A stretch of DNA of 39,815 nucleotides from a virus (IMGVR_UViG_3300047166_000010:1-39815); one strand, 5' to 3'; numbered from the stretch's first letter, positions 27,778 through 36,276 are shown. The notes: a model not told the origin generated them from the letters alone. A program made the numbers and translations.

Positions 27778-28442
27778 GAGAAACGGAAACACCCACCCAA
27801 GAGGCGCCCGCGCAATCCTCGCTCGCGCTCATCCCCACCGACACAAAAAGAACGGACATGAAAAAACAAAGAACGAAATACACGGAAAGCTTTAAAGCGG
27901 CAATCGTCGCACGAATCAACAAAGGCGAGACGGCGCATTCAGTAGCCAGAGAATTGAAATTAACTCGAAGCATGCTAAGACGATGGGTTAGACAGGCAAA
28001 GCCGGGGTTTGTCGTGGCGACTGAGCGGGGGAAAGCGAAGGACGCAAAGCGTGTAAGCACGAAGCTAGGGTCGAGGCAAGCAAGATATACGGATGAGTTC
28101 AAGAGACGTGCGGTTGCCAGGCTAGCGAATGAAATGCGGTTGGCGGTCGCGAAGGATTTGAAGGTATCGCCGCAAACCTTAACTCTTTGGAAGGGTGAAC
28201 TAGCTACCGGACCACATAGCAACGCAGTCATAAACACGCGCCCGTATGTGCGCAAAATCGATAAAATTTATGGGGATGAACCGACCGACGATGACGCGCC
28301 GGTAGAGGGACACGCGCAGCTTAAGCGCAATATTCAATCCTGCATCGTGGCGCTTCGGGGTATCAAATCACAAATCAACGTAGCGGACCCGGTGCACTTG
28401 GTCGCGATGGTGGTCTTAGCCACGCTTGAGGGCAAGATGTAG
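27774..28442 (+). CDS. protein with two transposase-type helix-turn-helix domains
   Basis: 222 residues. HTH 1 (33-74): RTKYTESFKAAIVARINKGE, TAHSVARELKLTRSMLRRWV. HTH 2 (102-143): ARYTDEFKRRAVARLANEMR, VAKDLKVSPQTLTLWKGE. Both match the IS3/IS911 OrfA-type HTH (Y..EFK..AV...., then a two-helix turn and xxLxxW). No catalytic domain, inverted repeats or OrfB follow, so it is not an insertion sequence. A helical C-terminus (HAQLKRNIQSCIVALRGIKS) may be for oligomerisation. A second ATG at 27858 could start a shorter form lacking the acidic N-terminus. Location beside int, opposite in strand, makes it a candidate lysogeny regulator. Confidence 0.6.
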   Translation: MRETETPTQEAPAQSSLALIPTDTKRTDMKKQRTKYTESFKAAIVARINKGETAHSVARELKLTRSMLRRWVRQAKPGFVVATERGKAKDAKRVSTKLGSRQARYTDEFKRRAVARLANEMRLAVAKDLKVSPQTLTLWKGELATGPHSNAVINTRPYVRKIDKIYGDEPTDDDAPVEGHAQLKRNIQSCIVALRGIKSQINVADPVHLVAMVVLATLEGKM

Positions 28443-28652
28443 ATCCGCGCGCAGAATGTCTAACTCTTGAATGAGCCACGACGTGCGCGCGCGCATGTCG
28501 CGGTACAACCCTAAGAGTTCATCCGCGGCGCTAGAGAACTGCGACCTAGCGCCCTCGATCCGTTGCAAGATAAATTCCGTTTGCTCTACCGCAAGGCGTA
28601 ACGCTTCAATGCGTGCCATAGCAGCGGCGATAACGGCGGGGTCCGGGTTCAT
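28416..28652 (-). CDS. small coiled-coil protein after the spanins
   Basis: 78 residues, almost wholly helical with heptad pattern (MARIEALRLAVEQTEFILQR, ADELLGLYRDMRARTSWLIQ, ELDILRADLHLALKRG). Starts in an overlap with the Rz stop, and ends tail-to-tail with the tandem-HTH gene with a 27-base overlap. Last gene of the lysis transcript. Unknown role. Confidence 0.5.
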   Translation of the reverse strand: MNPDPAVIAAAMARIEALRLAVEQTEFILQRIEGARSQFSSAADELLGLYRDMRARTSWLIQELDILRADLHLALKRG

Positions 28653-29128
28653 TTGGATTCAAGTGCGATTAAGGCACGGCAGCGGGCGGCGTCGCTTTCA
28701 ACGGCCCGCCCGAGAGCGTCAAAAAGTTGGTTAAATCGAGCCAGGCTTGCGGCGCTTGCGGCGGCGTCAGTAGTTCCGATGGGATCGGCGGCGGTTTTGG
28801 GCACGGTAGGACAGCGGGCGCCGGTGAGGGCGGCATACTTGAGCACCCGGTCACCCATGCCAACGGTAGGAGGCAAGCTAGCGCGTTCCTTGTCGTATTC
28901 ATCGATGACCCCTTGCCGCCGTGCCAGTTCGGTGGCCGCCGCCGACGCTTGCGCATGCATGGCGGCGACTACTTTAGCCATTTGCGCCGCACTGTCGGCC
29001 GCCGCTTTCGCTTTGTAAGCCTCTAGTGCTGCGCGCGGACCCAACGCGCCCCAATGATAGCCAGCAAGGAATATCGCAATGATTAGAGCGGCAACGCCGC
29101 CGACTTTCCACGCTGCGATGGCAAACAT
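28649..29128 (-). CDS. Rz-like inner-membrane spanin
   Basis: 159 residues. N-terminal membrane helix (VGGVAALIIAIFLAGYHWGA, about 9-28) followed by a long Ala-rich periplasmic coiled coil (LEAYKAKAAADSAAQMAKVV) and a compact tail with two Cys. A nested lipoprotein frame (Rz1) within it confirms the identity. With Rz1 it spans the periplasm and disrupts the outer membrane in the last step of lysis. Directly follows the holin-region genes. Confidence 0.8.
   Translation of the reverse strand: MFAIAAWKVGGVAALIIAIFLAGYHWGALGPRAALEAYKAKAAADSAAQMAKVVAAMHAQASAAATELARRQGVIDEYDKERASLPPTVGMGDRVLKYAALTGARCPTVPKTAADPIGTTDAAASAASLARFNQLFDALGRAVESDAARCRALIALESK
28669..28902 (-). CDS. Rz1-like outer-membrane lipoprotein spanin, nested in Rz
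   Basis: 77 residues from ATG: MNTTRNALACLLPLAWVTGC, SSMPPSPAPAVLPCPKPPPI. The signal peptide ends in a lipobox-like WVTGC with Cys20 as the lipidated residue, then a proline-rich segment, both hallmarks of Rz1. It lies wholly inside the Rz gene in another frame, as in lambda. A longer frame upstream adds an Arg-rich stretch before the signal and is less likely. Confidence 0.8.
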   Translation of the reverse strand: MNTTRNALACLLPLAWVTGCSSMPPSPAPAVLPCPKPPPIPSELLTPPQAPQAWLDLTNFLTLSGGPLKATPPAAVP

Positions 29129-29129
29129 A

Positions 29130-29471
29130 TCACTTCCCCAGCGCTTTTAAAATCAGGTGCCCGACCCCAACCAATCCCGCGCCCCCCACGGCGCGAAGTG
29201 CCCACCGGCCCCAGTCGACCGCTTTTTTATTGCTTTCGGCTTTGAATAATTGAAGGGCGCCGGTTTTGGTGAACCGCTCGCGCTCCGCGTTCTCTAAGGC
29301 TTGCACCCGCTGCGCCAGGTGCTCGATTGTCGTTTCGAGTTCCTTTAACCCCGTATCAAGGATTTCCGTGACTAGCTCGTCGTGACCCGCTTCGACCAAC
29401 GCGGTGCGAATCTTTTGCGTAATGGTCGGCTGCCAGGTGGGCGTATTGCTGGAAAACGTGCGCCGCCGCAC
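29130..29471 (-). CDS. coiled-coil protein with C-terminal membrane helix, lysis cassette
   Basis: 113 residues from GTG placed directly after the upstream stop. Helical body with heptads (LKELETTIEHLAQRVQALEN), then a C-terminal hydrophobic helix WALRAVGGAGLVGVGHLILK. Tail-anchored membrane proteins of this shape occur in lysis cassettes as antiholin or holin partners, but no family is certain. It lies between the putative holin and Rz. Confidence 0.5.
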   Translation of the reverse strand: MRRRTFSSNTPTWQPTITQKIRTALVEAGHDELVTEILDTGLKELETTIEHLAQRVQALENAERERFTKTGALQLFKAESNKKAVDWGRWALRAVGGAGLVGVGHLILKALGK

Positions 29472-29633
29472 TTACGCCTCGGGTCGGTGGCTGTCGTTAT
29501 AGTGGCCTATGGCGGCGACCAAGGCGCCCAAAATGGTCATCTGCCAGTGTTGACCCTCGGCTACCGCCATTTGCACCGCGCCCACCGTCGCGCCGGCATA
29601 GCCTAAAGTTTTGGTGCGATTCGCCCAGAGCAT
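29472..29633 (-). CDS. putative holin
   Basis: 53 residues from ATG in a TAATG overlap with the endolysin-like stop: MLWANRTKTLGYAGATVGAV, QMAVAEGQHWQMTILGALVA, AIGHYNDSHRPEA. Two short hydrophobic segments around an Asp/Glu-free turn with a charged tail, typical small holin layout. The open frame upstream lies in the endolysin gene. Would form the membrane lesion that releases or activates the endolysin. Call rests on size, topology and place. Confidence 0.55.
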   Translation of the reverse strand: MLWANRTKTLGYAGATVGAVQMAVAEGQHWQMTILGALVAAIGHYNDSHRPEA

Positions 29634-30043
29634 TACGCCGAATGCTCTAAGTCGATTCCCAATTGCAAAATAGAATCCGGCCATGGGCAACCCCCTTCAT
29701 GCACTGCGATGGCTTTGAGCAACGGCAATAGATGAGCGTCTAGCATCAGTGTGTCATCGATGCCCACGCCCACACGGTGCGCGACATCCGCCACATAGGC
29801 GCCGGTGTCATTCTCAATCGGCGGCGCCCAACGGTTGATGAGTTCATGCACGGTAACGGCGCCCTCGCGGAAGTCGCCCTTTAAGATGCGCGCCATACAG
29901 CGGAATCCCCATTGCGGCGCCACGAAGGTTATAAAGCGCGGGTCATCCTGAATAGCGCTCATCCCTTGCCAGACAATCGAGGTGCGGTCAACGTTGCCAG
30001 GGTTATTGAGCCGCACGTTACGCGGTACGGGCGTATCACTCAT
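29633..30043 (-). CDS. putative endolysin
   Basis: 136 residues: RNVRLNNPGNVDRTSIVWQG, DPRFITFVAPQWGFRCMARI, TVHELINRWAPPIENDTGAY. The NNPGN...W.G......F..F..P..G.RA...IL....r.G..T...I..rWAP..eN.T..Y pattern is well known in phage lysis and virion peptidoglycan-hydrolase-type proteins. Place between a small membrane protein and a holin-like gene fits an endolysin. It lacks a signal peptide, so needs the holin. Catalytic residues are not certain by eye. ATGA overlap with the upstream membrane gene. Confidence 0.65.
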   Translation of the reverse strand: MSDTPVPRNVRLNNPGNVDRTSIVWQGMSAIQDDPRFITFVAPQWGFRCMARILKGDFREGAVTVHELINRWAPPIENDTGAYVADVAHRVGVGIDDTLMLDAHLLPLLKAIAVHEGGCPWPDSILQLGIDLEHSA

Positions 30044-30198
30044 AAACGCACGTAATGCCCCACGACAAACCCAACTACCAACGCCGCCGCGGCTATTAGA
30101 TACACCTCATACCGTGACCATAGGCTTACCGCGCGCGCTTCGAGTTCGGCCGCTTTGTGCTCTAGGTCGGTCCATTTGGGGGGTTCGCTGTCAGTCAT
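30040..30198 (-). CDS. small membrane protein, lysis cassette
   Basis: 52 residues: MTDSEPPKWTDLEHKAAELE, then ARAVSLWSRYEVYLIAAAAL, VVGFVVGHYVRL. A charged cytoplasmic helix followed by one C-terminal membrane helix (33-48). ATGA overlap with the endolysin-like gene. Could be a second holin or antiholin. No database family recalled. Confidence 0.6.
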   Translation of the reverse strand: MTDSEPPKWTDLEHKAAELEARAVSLWSRYEVYLIAAAALVVGFVVGHYVRL

Positions 30199-30210
30199 AC
30201 ACTGTGCCTC

Positions 30211-31977
30211 TTAAATAGTGCCGTAATAGACCATGGTGGGCGCCACTGAATAGGTGACTGTGATCGCATCGCCTTGCGGCAAGATGAATTGACCGGCCGT
30301 TGCACTGCCGATGCTGTAACTATTTACGGTGATACTTGAGACCGTGCCACCGTAAACATGAATAGCGATAGGGCCGCCAGTCTGATTAAAGTAAGAGAAT
30401 GGCGACGCGCCCACGGTGATGCTATTCGCCGGCAACGGGTTATAACCCAAATTAGAATGGACGGTTTTAACCGAACCGCTGCCACCGTCCGAGATGCCCC
30501 CATTCACATTACCGCGCACATCGTTAGCCACTACTTTGTAATTGGTTGACGCACCCGTGTTTATCAAGATGCCATAGCCTTGCGTGGTTAAGTAGCCATC
30601 CTCGGCGCCGATGCGATTATTAACTAGGGAAAAACTACCGACGCCGGCCGAAATGGCTACCCCGTGATATGTGCCCGACGTTTGCTGACTGTTGCCGGTG
30701 ATGTCGCAATTCTCAAAGCTGGTATTGATGAGCGAAGCCAACCCGCTTGATAGCACGATTCCATGCTGTTGATTATTTTGCACACGTAGCCCATTGAACC
30801 GGCAACCGCTTACGGTGCCCGTCCCACCAAAATAAACGCCGAAGGCGGTATTGCTGGCGGTCCAACATGCCGTGAAGTCGCACCCGTAGACGGTGCCGCT
30901 ACCCGTGGGGGAAATGACGATACCCGATGCCGAATTAGTGTCGCACGCCACATTGACCGCAAAAAGCCAGTCAACCGACTGGCCGTTAGTCGGGTCTATA
31001 ATGATGCCGCTACCTTGTGAGATGATATCGAGGTTCGATAGCCACACGCCGCCGGATGATTGCAGGTTAAACCCGGCGACCCCTTGGGTATAGCCCACCG
31101 ATGACATCACGCCATTATCAAAATATTGGTCATTACCGCCGACAATTAGCACGCCATACGCGCCCGTTCGGTTGATGTTCCAGCGGGTATAGAACTGCAC
31201 CACGCCACCATTCACATAGATTCCGATGTTAGCTTGAGAGATGAGAAAATCATCCGCGTAAAAGTATTCAATGTTATTGACCGTCATGGCGGTTGCGGAT
31301 GTCGCGTTGGCGCAATTAATTGAAATGCCTTGTAAGCCTTGATACGTGGTACCGGATGCGCCGAAAGAGATGACGGAACCCGTCACCGCCGCAGTCGGAA
31401 CGATGGTGGTTAATCCGGCGCCGGCCCCTTGCAGGTACACTCCCGCGTAATCGCCGGTGGCCAAAGTGTAAGAGGTTTTGTAAGTGCCCGCCGGGAGCAC
31501 CACCACGCCGCCCGACTGACGCGCAACAGTGATAGCAGCATTGATCGCTGCGGTGTCGTCAATATTGCCGTTCCCCGCGGCGCCATACCTAAACACGTTA
31601 AGCGGCGGATAGATGTAATTTGACGGCGTAGTGCCTGTATTGGTCTCGGCCGACGACATCGGATAAATCAGCGCTCCCACCGTGGCCGCAGTCAGCGTAA
31701 CGCCGCCGCTCACGTTATCAACCGACCATTGCTGATTGCCGGCCGAATCGGTGAGCACCAATTTATACGCTTGACCGGTCACCAACCACACCGACGCTTG
31801 ACCCGCGGCATTCAATACAATGGGGTTTGTGTTGGGCGTGCCTTGCGTCGAATCGATGTAAGTCGCTTGCGGCGCCGACGAGCCGGCCGCATACGTATAG
31901 AGCAAGCCGCCTACTAAAAACTGACCTTGATTATTAAAAGCTGTAAAGAGCGGTTGCGGTGCAAGTAGAACTGTCAT
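30211..31977 (-). CDS. tailspike with pectate-lyase-type beta-helix (spike 2)
   Basis: 588 residues. Residues 1-95 are a virion-anchor domain (PQPLFTAFNNQGQFLVGGLL, YTYAAGSSAPQATYIDSTQG, then WSVDNVSGG) seen in many podovirus tail proteins. At about 127 the beta-helix starts: LNVFRYGAAGNGNIDDTAAI, GGVVVLPAGTYKTS. The body is long Gly/Asn/Thr rungs, and the last 70 residues (SITVGASPFSYFNQ ... AITVTYSVAPTMVYYG) repeat a domain also found in the 114-residue protein at 36749. Likely binds and cleaves surface polysaccharide. Located between ejection proteins and lysis genes, with a terminator just upstream. Confidence 0.85.
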   Translation of the reverse strand: MTVLLAPQPLFTAFNNQGQFLVGGLLYTYAAGSSAPQATYIDSTQGTPNTNPIVLNAAGQASVWLVTGQAYKLVLTDSAGNQQWSVDNVSGGVTLTAATVGALIYPMSSAETNTGTTPSNYIYPPLNVFRYGAAGNGNIDDTAAINAAITVARQSGGVVVLPAGTYKTSYTLATGDYAGVYLQGAGAGLTTIVPTAAVTGSVISFGASGTTYQGLQGISINCANATSATAMTVNNIEYFYADDFLISQANIGIYVNGGVVQFYTRWNINRTGAYGVLIVGGNDQYFDNGVMSSVGYTQGVAGFNLQSSGGVWLSNLDIISQGSGIIIDPTNGQSVDWLFAVNVACDTNSASGIVISPTGSGTVYGCDFTACWTASNTAFGVYFGGTGTVSGCRFNGLRVQNNQQHGIVLSSGLASLINTSFENCDITGNSQQTSGTYHGVAISAGVGSFSLVNNRIGAEDGYLTTQGYGILINTGASTNYKVVANDVRGNVNGGISDGGSGSVKTVHSNLGYNPLPANSITVGASPFSYFNQTGGPIAIHVYGGTVSSITVNSYSIGSATAGQFILPQGDAITVTYSVAPTMVYYGTI

Positions 31978-32015
31978 GCGATGCCCTGTACCCGTTGAAA
32001 GTGTTAAGGGTTAAG

Positions 32016-32037
32016 CAAAACGGGCGTTTAATGCCCG
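32016..32037 (-). terminator. intrinsic terminator between ejection-protein genes and spike 2
   Basis: On the - strand CGGGC, a seven-base loop, GCCCG, then TTTTGC. Follows the ejection-protein genes and precedes spike 2. Short stem and T run, so partial termination is likely. Confidence 0.55.
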
Positions 32038-32111
32038 ACTTAGGTAAAATCGTGCGATTGATGCGGCGCTAAGGGCGCACGCTCGAAACTCCTAAAATCT
32101 CGGAGCGTGTT

Positions 32112-32243
32112 ATGGCTTGGGTTTTCGCACTCGGTATTATTGCGTTAGCGGTGTATAACACTGGCTTTCGAAAAGTCTTGCTATGGGGTAGTCCGTTGTG
32201 GTTCGTGGTTTACATCCTATTTTTCTACGTGCCCGCGCCCTGA
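32112..32243 (+). CDS. lone forward-strand small membrane protein
   Basis: 43 residues: MAWVFALGIIALAVYNTGFR, KVLLWGSPLWFVVYILFFYV, PAP. Two membrane helices with a short basic loop. GGAG lies six bases before the ATG. It is the only + strand gene in the late region and ends one base before the converging stop of the gp16-position gene. Moron-like placement (own strand, between two - strand genes) suggests a gene expressed apart from the late operon, perhaps in the lysogen. No clear promoter was found. Confidence 0.55.
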   Translation: MAWVFALGIIALAVYNTGFRKVLLWGSPLWFVVYILFFYVPAP

Positions 32244-32244
32244 T

Positions 32245-34215
32245 TCACTTCGGCACATGATCGATGCCGGCGCCAGGCTTGAGCGAATCGCTAACCCATT
32301 TATCGTTACGCCAGTTTTCAAACTCTTCCCGCACACCGGTACCTAGCTTCAGTTTGCTTGTTGCGGCATTGGCTGAGTGTTCCGCTAAAGCGGCGGCGCC
32401 AGACGCAACACGCTTCGCCACCTGCGATACGACGCTTGTCCCGGAATTATTGAAGCTGTATCCGGTCGGTTGACGTTGCGTGATGCGGGCGACGTCGCCT
32501 AATCTAAATGCCTTATCCGCTGAGTCGGGGTCCATCAGATATTTGATGCGCGGTTGCAATTCATTAAACCGCGTGTTGTAACCGGCCTGAGAAAAATTCC
32601 CATCATTTCGATATGGGTCGATGCCCGCCGCTTTTTTTAGTTCATTAACGACCGATCCGGCAATCGCGCCCTTCGCGTCGGGATTGTCGGCAAGGTTAGC
32701 TTGAGCGTTGGACAAGTCCGCTTTATTCCCTTTGAGAAAGTACCTTTCCATGTACCCTTTTGCTTCCGGCGATAAGCGACGCGAGTCTGGCGTACTCGGC
32801 ACCCCATCGTTAACGGCGGCGTCCATGGCGGGGTCTGCGCGAAGCATGGCGTACTTATTGGCGGTCGCGGCTCGCGCTTCCCTATTCATGGCCGCGAGTT
32901 TGGGGTCTAAGTTAGGGAACTGGTAATTCTCTACCGCATCTCGCGCCGCACTCACCGCAAGACCCGCATTACCATCGCCCGCTCGCTCGGCTTTGCGCTG
33001 CGCCGCCGCTAGATTCGTTTTCAAGTTATCCCACCGTTCGATCGTGAACGGTTCGCCGTCATCAATGTCTTTAATGTCGCCGGCCACTTCGCTGGGTAGA
33101 TACCGGGTTTTACCCGCCTTTTTCAGAGCGGCGCCCACTTGCGCGGTAAAGTCGCCCGTTTCTAGCGGTAGAGCGCCGCCGGCCGCGGCTTGGAATTTTT
33201 CCCATTTTGCTTTAGCGTCTGCGGCAATCGGTGCATATTTATCCTTGTAAGCATCGATGACGGTCTGCGCGTTGGCTTCGTGGTCAACTGCGGCAGCGGG
33301 CGCGACATCCTCTTTAATGCCGTTCAACCCGTCTATGAGTTTTTGATTCGTCTGTGCCATGCGTTCCGCGAAGGCAGGGTTTTTGTTGCGCGTGTTGAAC
33401 TCGCTAGAGAGTTGCGCCCCGTCCCCGGTGGCTTGCCCAGCGGTTAGATTTATACCGAACTCATCCGCCTTTAGGTGATTTTGTACCGCTTCCAAGTTAA
33501 GCGGCTTGGTTCCATTCCCGGACATGCCTTGAATGGCAGCGCGCAGCGGTTGGCTTGCGCGTGACACATCCGGCGCGGCGGCAGCGGCGCCCATATTCGT
33601 TCCACTCTGCGCGACTGATCGATTAAGCGCCGCTTGCGTGGCATCAACGCCGGTTGCACTTGCGGGCGCCCCGGTGGCCGTGCGCGCGCCGAATGCCTCA
33701 CCCAGCATGCGCGAGCCTTTCACCACCGGCGCCGCTACGGGCGCAATGTTCGCAACGTCCCCCGCAACCCCCGCGGCTTGATGCACAATATCGTGCGTGG
33801 TAGGACTGGCGGTTTCTAGTGCCCTATCACCGCTTCGTGCCAGGTCGACACCCTGCTTAACGCCCGGTAGTTGCGCGATGTCGCCTAATAGTTGCCGCCC
33901 GCCCTCACCTATGGGAACTTGCGTTGCTCGGACTATTGAAGGGTCGGGCGCGTCAGTGTCGCCGCCCGTAACACGTCGATACAAATCGACCGCGGCATGT
34001 GCGGCGCCGTGGGGGATGTTGGCTACCCCCGCGCCAAGTATTTCAGACGGTCCTAATAGGTTTTCTTCCGCCCATCCAACCCGCTTAGGCTTTGACGCAT
34101 CCGGCTTCGCCGCGGCTATGACATCATCATCATATTTTCGCGCGGGCGTGGCGTCGCTCGTTCCGCCCGTTGCCGCGACGACATCATCATCATATTGACG
34201 CGCGTTACTTGGCAT
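32245..34215 (-). CDS. ejection (internal virion) protein, gp16 position
   Basis: 656 residues, the third and largest of three proteins in the P22 gp7-gp20-gp16 position. The N-terminus carries a duplicated element (ARQYDDDVVAAT and ARKYDDDVIAAA, 20 residues apart). Residues 50-200 include a Gly/Ala-rich amphipathic stretch (GEGGRQLLGDIAQLPGVKQG, VAPVVKGSRMLGEAFG). The remainder is long Ala/Lys/Asp helices. Such proteins leave the capsid with DNA and help it cross the envelope. Call rests on order, size and composition. ATG overlaps the upstream stop by a few bases. Confidence 0.7.
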   Translation of the reverse strand: MPSNARQYDDDVVAATGGTSDATPARKYDDDVIAAAKPDASKPKRVGWAEENLLGPSEILGAGVANIPHGAAHAAVDLYRRVTGGDTDAPDPSIVRATQVPIGEGGRQLLGDIAQLPGVKQGVDLARSGDRALETASPTTHDIVHQAAGVAGDVANIAPVAAPVVKGSRMLGEAFGARTATGAPASATGVDATQAALNRSVAQSGTNMGAAAAAPDVSRASQPLRAAIQGMSGNGTKPLNLEAVQNHLKADEFGINLTAGQATGDGAQLSSEFNTRNKNPAFAERMAQTNQKLIDGLNGIKEDVAPAAAVDHEANAQTVIDAYKDKYAPIAADAKAKWEKFQAAAGGALPLETGDFTAQVGAALKKAGKTRYLPSEVAGDIKDIDDGEPFTIERWDNLKTNLAAAQRKAERAGDGNAGLAVSAARDAVENYQFPNLDPKLAAMNREARAATANKYAMLRADPAMDAAVNDGVPSTPDSRRLSPEAKGYMERYFLKGNKADLSNAQANLADNPDAKGAIAGSVVNELKKAAGIDPYRNDGNFSQAGYNTRFNELQPRIKYLMDPDSADKAFRLGDVARITQRQPTGYSFNNSGTSVVSQVAKRVASGAAALAEHSANAATSKLKLGTGVREEFENWRNDKWVSDSLKPGAGIDHVPK

Positions 34216-35551
34216 TTCCCACCGTGTGATAGGAGGCGCGTTCGCGCTCTATGGCGTCCTGCATGGCGTCGCGGTCGCCTTTATAAGTACGCGTCAAGAA
34301 TTGGCGCCGCTCATTACTGCCAGGGGGTAACGCGTGAAGTTCAGCGGTCAAAGGATCGCGCCCGCCGCTTAAATGGTCATCGGCCAATTGAAACCCCGCT
34401 AGACCATACTTTGACTGATACGAATTTAAATTGTCTCGCCGTTCCTGAAACAGCCGATAAGTGCCGCGCATGGTATCCATGCGCGAGTGCACCACTTCAT
34501 TAGGTGACGTCTCATCGGGAAATTGTTCTAGCTGAGTAGCCAAACGCGCATCACTGCCCGCGTGAGCAGTAGCAGCATCTTTGAGCGTTCCCAATACCTT
34601 TTTAAGCTCGAATCGCGCAACCACGGACGGGTCATCGCTGCCCGCTTCCTTGCGCATATTGTCGGTGAATGCAGAGAATGTTCCGCTTTGAATCATATCG
34701 ACAAGCCGATCCGCTTGCTTAGTGAGTGCGATTTGACCCGGCGCGCTTTGAGCCGCGTCACTGACTTGCGCCGCCCGCTTAGTATCAATGTCTACCGCAC
34801 CCGTTGCCGCACCCGTTGCCGCCGCTACCTTGGTCGAGGATGGATTTAAACTGCTATCGCTTCCGGTTGCGTAGGTCGGCGCGCGTATCTGACCGGTATT
34901 TTTGTCCCGCACGACGGTCTGACCGGCCGCATTCGGCGCCATTTCAATCGGCGACTGACCGGACATGGTGCCCGCCATGGTGCTGACCACTTGCTGCAAT
35001 TGTTGCGGGCTCGCGGTCTGCGGCAAATGTGCCACCGTCGATAACACCATGCGTCTGAATTGCGGGTCCGGGTTTTGGTCTATTAGCTGATCGCTCGCGT
35101 TAATGATGTCTGTCATGCTCAAATCTGGCTTTCCCGCAAGCGCTTTCATCGTGCCGGCAATAGAGGTGCGCTGTGTATCGGTAAGATTCTGCGCCGTGGT
35201 CCGATTAGTTAGCGATTCGCCCGCGGCCGATAGCGCTTGCGTGCGTATTTGCTGCCCGTACACCGGCGCGCGCCGCGCGACTTCATCGCTAAACGCTTTG
35301 TCGTCGAATCCGCCATCGGGCGTGCGGAACCGATCGGCATTTTTAACCAAATCCGCCACGCCAGATAGTTCGGTATTCTTCTGTTGCGCTTGCGAGGCGT
35401 CGGCTTGCGCGGTCTGTTGTAACGCTTGCCCGGTCTGTAGGTCTTGCGCTTGCTTTTGCAGCGCTAGCTTTTTGCTTTGCAATCCCAACACGTCATTAAG
35501 CGTACCCATCACATCCGGCGATTTCACGTCGAGAGCGGGATAGTCAGCCAT
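34205..35551 (-). CDS. ejection protein, gp20 position
   Basis: 448 residues beginning MADYPALDVKSPDVMGTLND, then LQSKKLALQKQAQDLQTGQA, a Gln/Ala-rich helical N-terminus typical of P22 gp20-like DNA-transfer proteins. The middle is helical with Gln/Ser/Thr clusters, and a late Ala/Thr linker precedes a charged C-terminal domain (DETSPNEVVHSRMDTMRGTY). Packed with its two partner genes by short overlaps. Expected inside the capsid and ejected early in infection. Confidence 0.7.
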   Translation of the reverse strand: MADYPALDVKSPDVMGTLNDVLGLQSKKLALQKQAQDLQTGQALQQTAQADASQAQQKNTELSGVADLVKNADRFRTPDGGFDDKAFSDEVARRAPVYGQQIRTQALSAAGESLTNRTTAQNLTDTQRTSIAGTMKALAGKPDLSMTDIINASDQLIDQNPDPQFRRMVLSTVAHLPQTASPQQLQQVVSTMAGTMSGQSPIEMAPNAAGQTVVRDKNTGQIRAPTYATGSDSSLNPSSTKVAAATGAATGAVDIDTKRAAQVSDAAQSAPGQIALTKQADRLVDMIQSGTFSAFTDNMRKEAGSDDPSVVARFELKKVLGTLKDAATAHAGSDARLATQLEQFPDETSPNEVVHSRMDTMRGTYRLFQERRDNLNSYQSKYGLAGFQLADDHLSGGRDPLTAELHALPPGSNERRQFLTRTYKGDRDAMQDAIERERASYHTVGNAK

Positions 35552-36276
35552 TACCAGTTACCGGCAACGCCAAAGTCCGTACCGCCCATATTGGTATTAG
35601 GGTTAATAGCGGGAGTTCCGCCCCCACCGTACTGTGCCCATATGGCGGCGTTGGTGGCGCCGCCAGTCAACGCATTCGACGCACCCACGGCACCACTCGC
35701 CGCCGCGGTGCCAGCGCCTACCGTGGTCCCTGCTATGCCGCTCGCGTAGTTACTGCCGCCGGTGGCTTGGTTGCTCGCGGCCGATTCGCCGGTCTGCGCG
35801 ATGCTGTTTAAACGGTTAAACGTGTTGGTCTGTTGCGTCTGATATTGCTGGAACGCGTTGTTAAACGAGGTGTTGGCGTAATTCTGATTGAAGCTAATCA
35901 AATCCTTAAGCGCGGCGCCAGACTCGGCGCCTTGAGCGCTCGAATCTTGATTTAATACCCCTTGTTGCCCTTGCTGCATTTGGAACTGATACGCCGGGGA
36001 CAATGATTTAAACGTATCCGCGGTGAAGGGCGCGTTTAATGAACCATAGGACCCGCCTTGGCCCGTGTTCGCGCCGATGCCTAATAGGTTATTGAGCGCC
36101 CCTTGCGCTTGGTTGCCGGCAGCCACATAGGGCGCTTCGCGGCCGACTTGCGCGTTATACATGCTCGCTTGTTGCGCGGTCGCGTTGTTCTCTGCATTAG
36201 CTTGTGTGGTTGCGCCAAAAATGGATGACCCGGCGCCCACGACCGCGGCGCCGGCAATCGCACCGGCTATACACAT
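35551..36276 (-). CDS. ejection protein, gp7 position
   Basis: 241 residues. Opens MCIAGAIAGAAVVGAGSSIF, a Gly/Ala membrane-active type segment, followed by a Gln/Asn/Ala-rich helix (ANAENNATAQQASMYNAQVG) and YVAAGNQAQGALNNLLGIGA. A second Gly/Ala-rich region lies at 165-215. This pattern is common in the smallest of the three podovirus ejection proteins. Its stop overlaps the next start by one base. Confidence 0.75.
   Translation of the reverse strand: MCIAGAIAGAAVVGAGSSIFGATTQANAENNATAQQASMYNAQVGREAPYVAAGNQAQGALNNLLGIGANTGQGGSYGSLNAPFTADTFKSLSPAYQFQMQQGQQGVLNQDSSAQGAESGAALKDLISFNQNYANTSFNNAFQQYQTQQTNTFNRLNSIAQTGESAASNQATGGSNYASGIAGTTVGAGTAAASGAVGASNALTGGATNAAIWAQYGGGGTPAINPNTNMGGTDFGVAGNW

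Noticed and set aside
27774-28442. Insertion sequence based on the OrfA-like helix-turn-helix
   Set aside because: No DDE transposase partner, no terminal inverted repeats or target duplication, and two HTH domains in one protein coupled to a phage gene.
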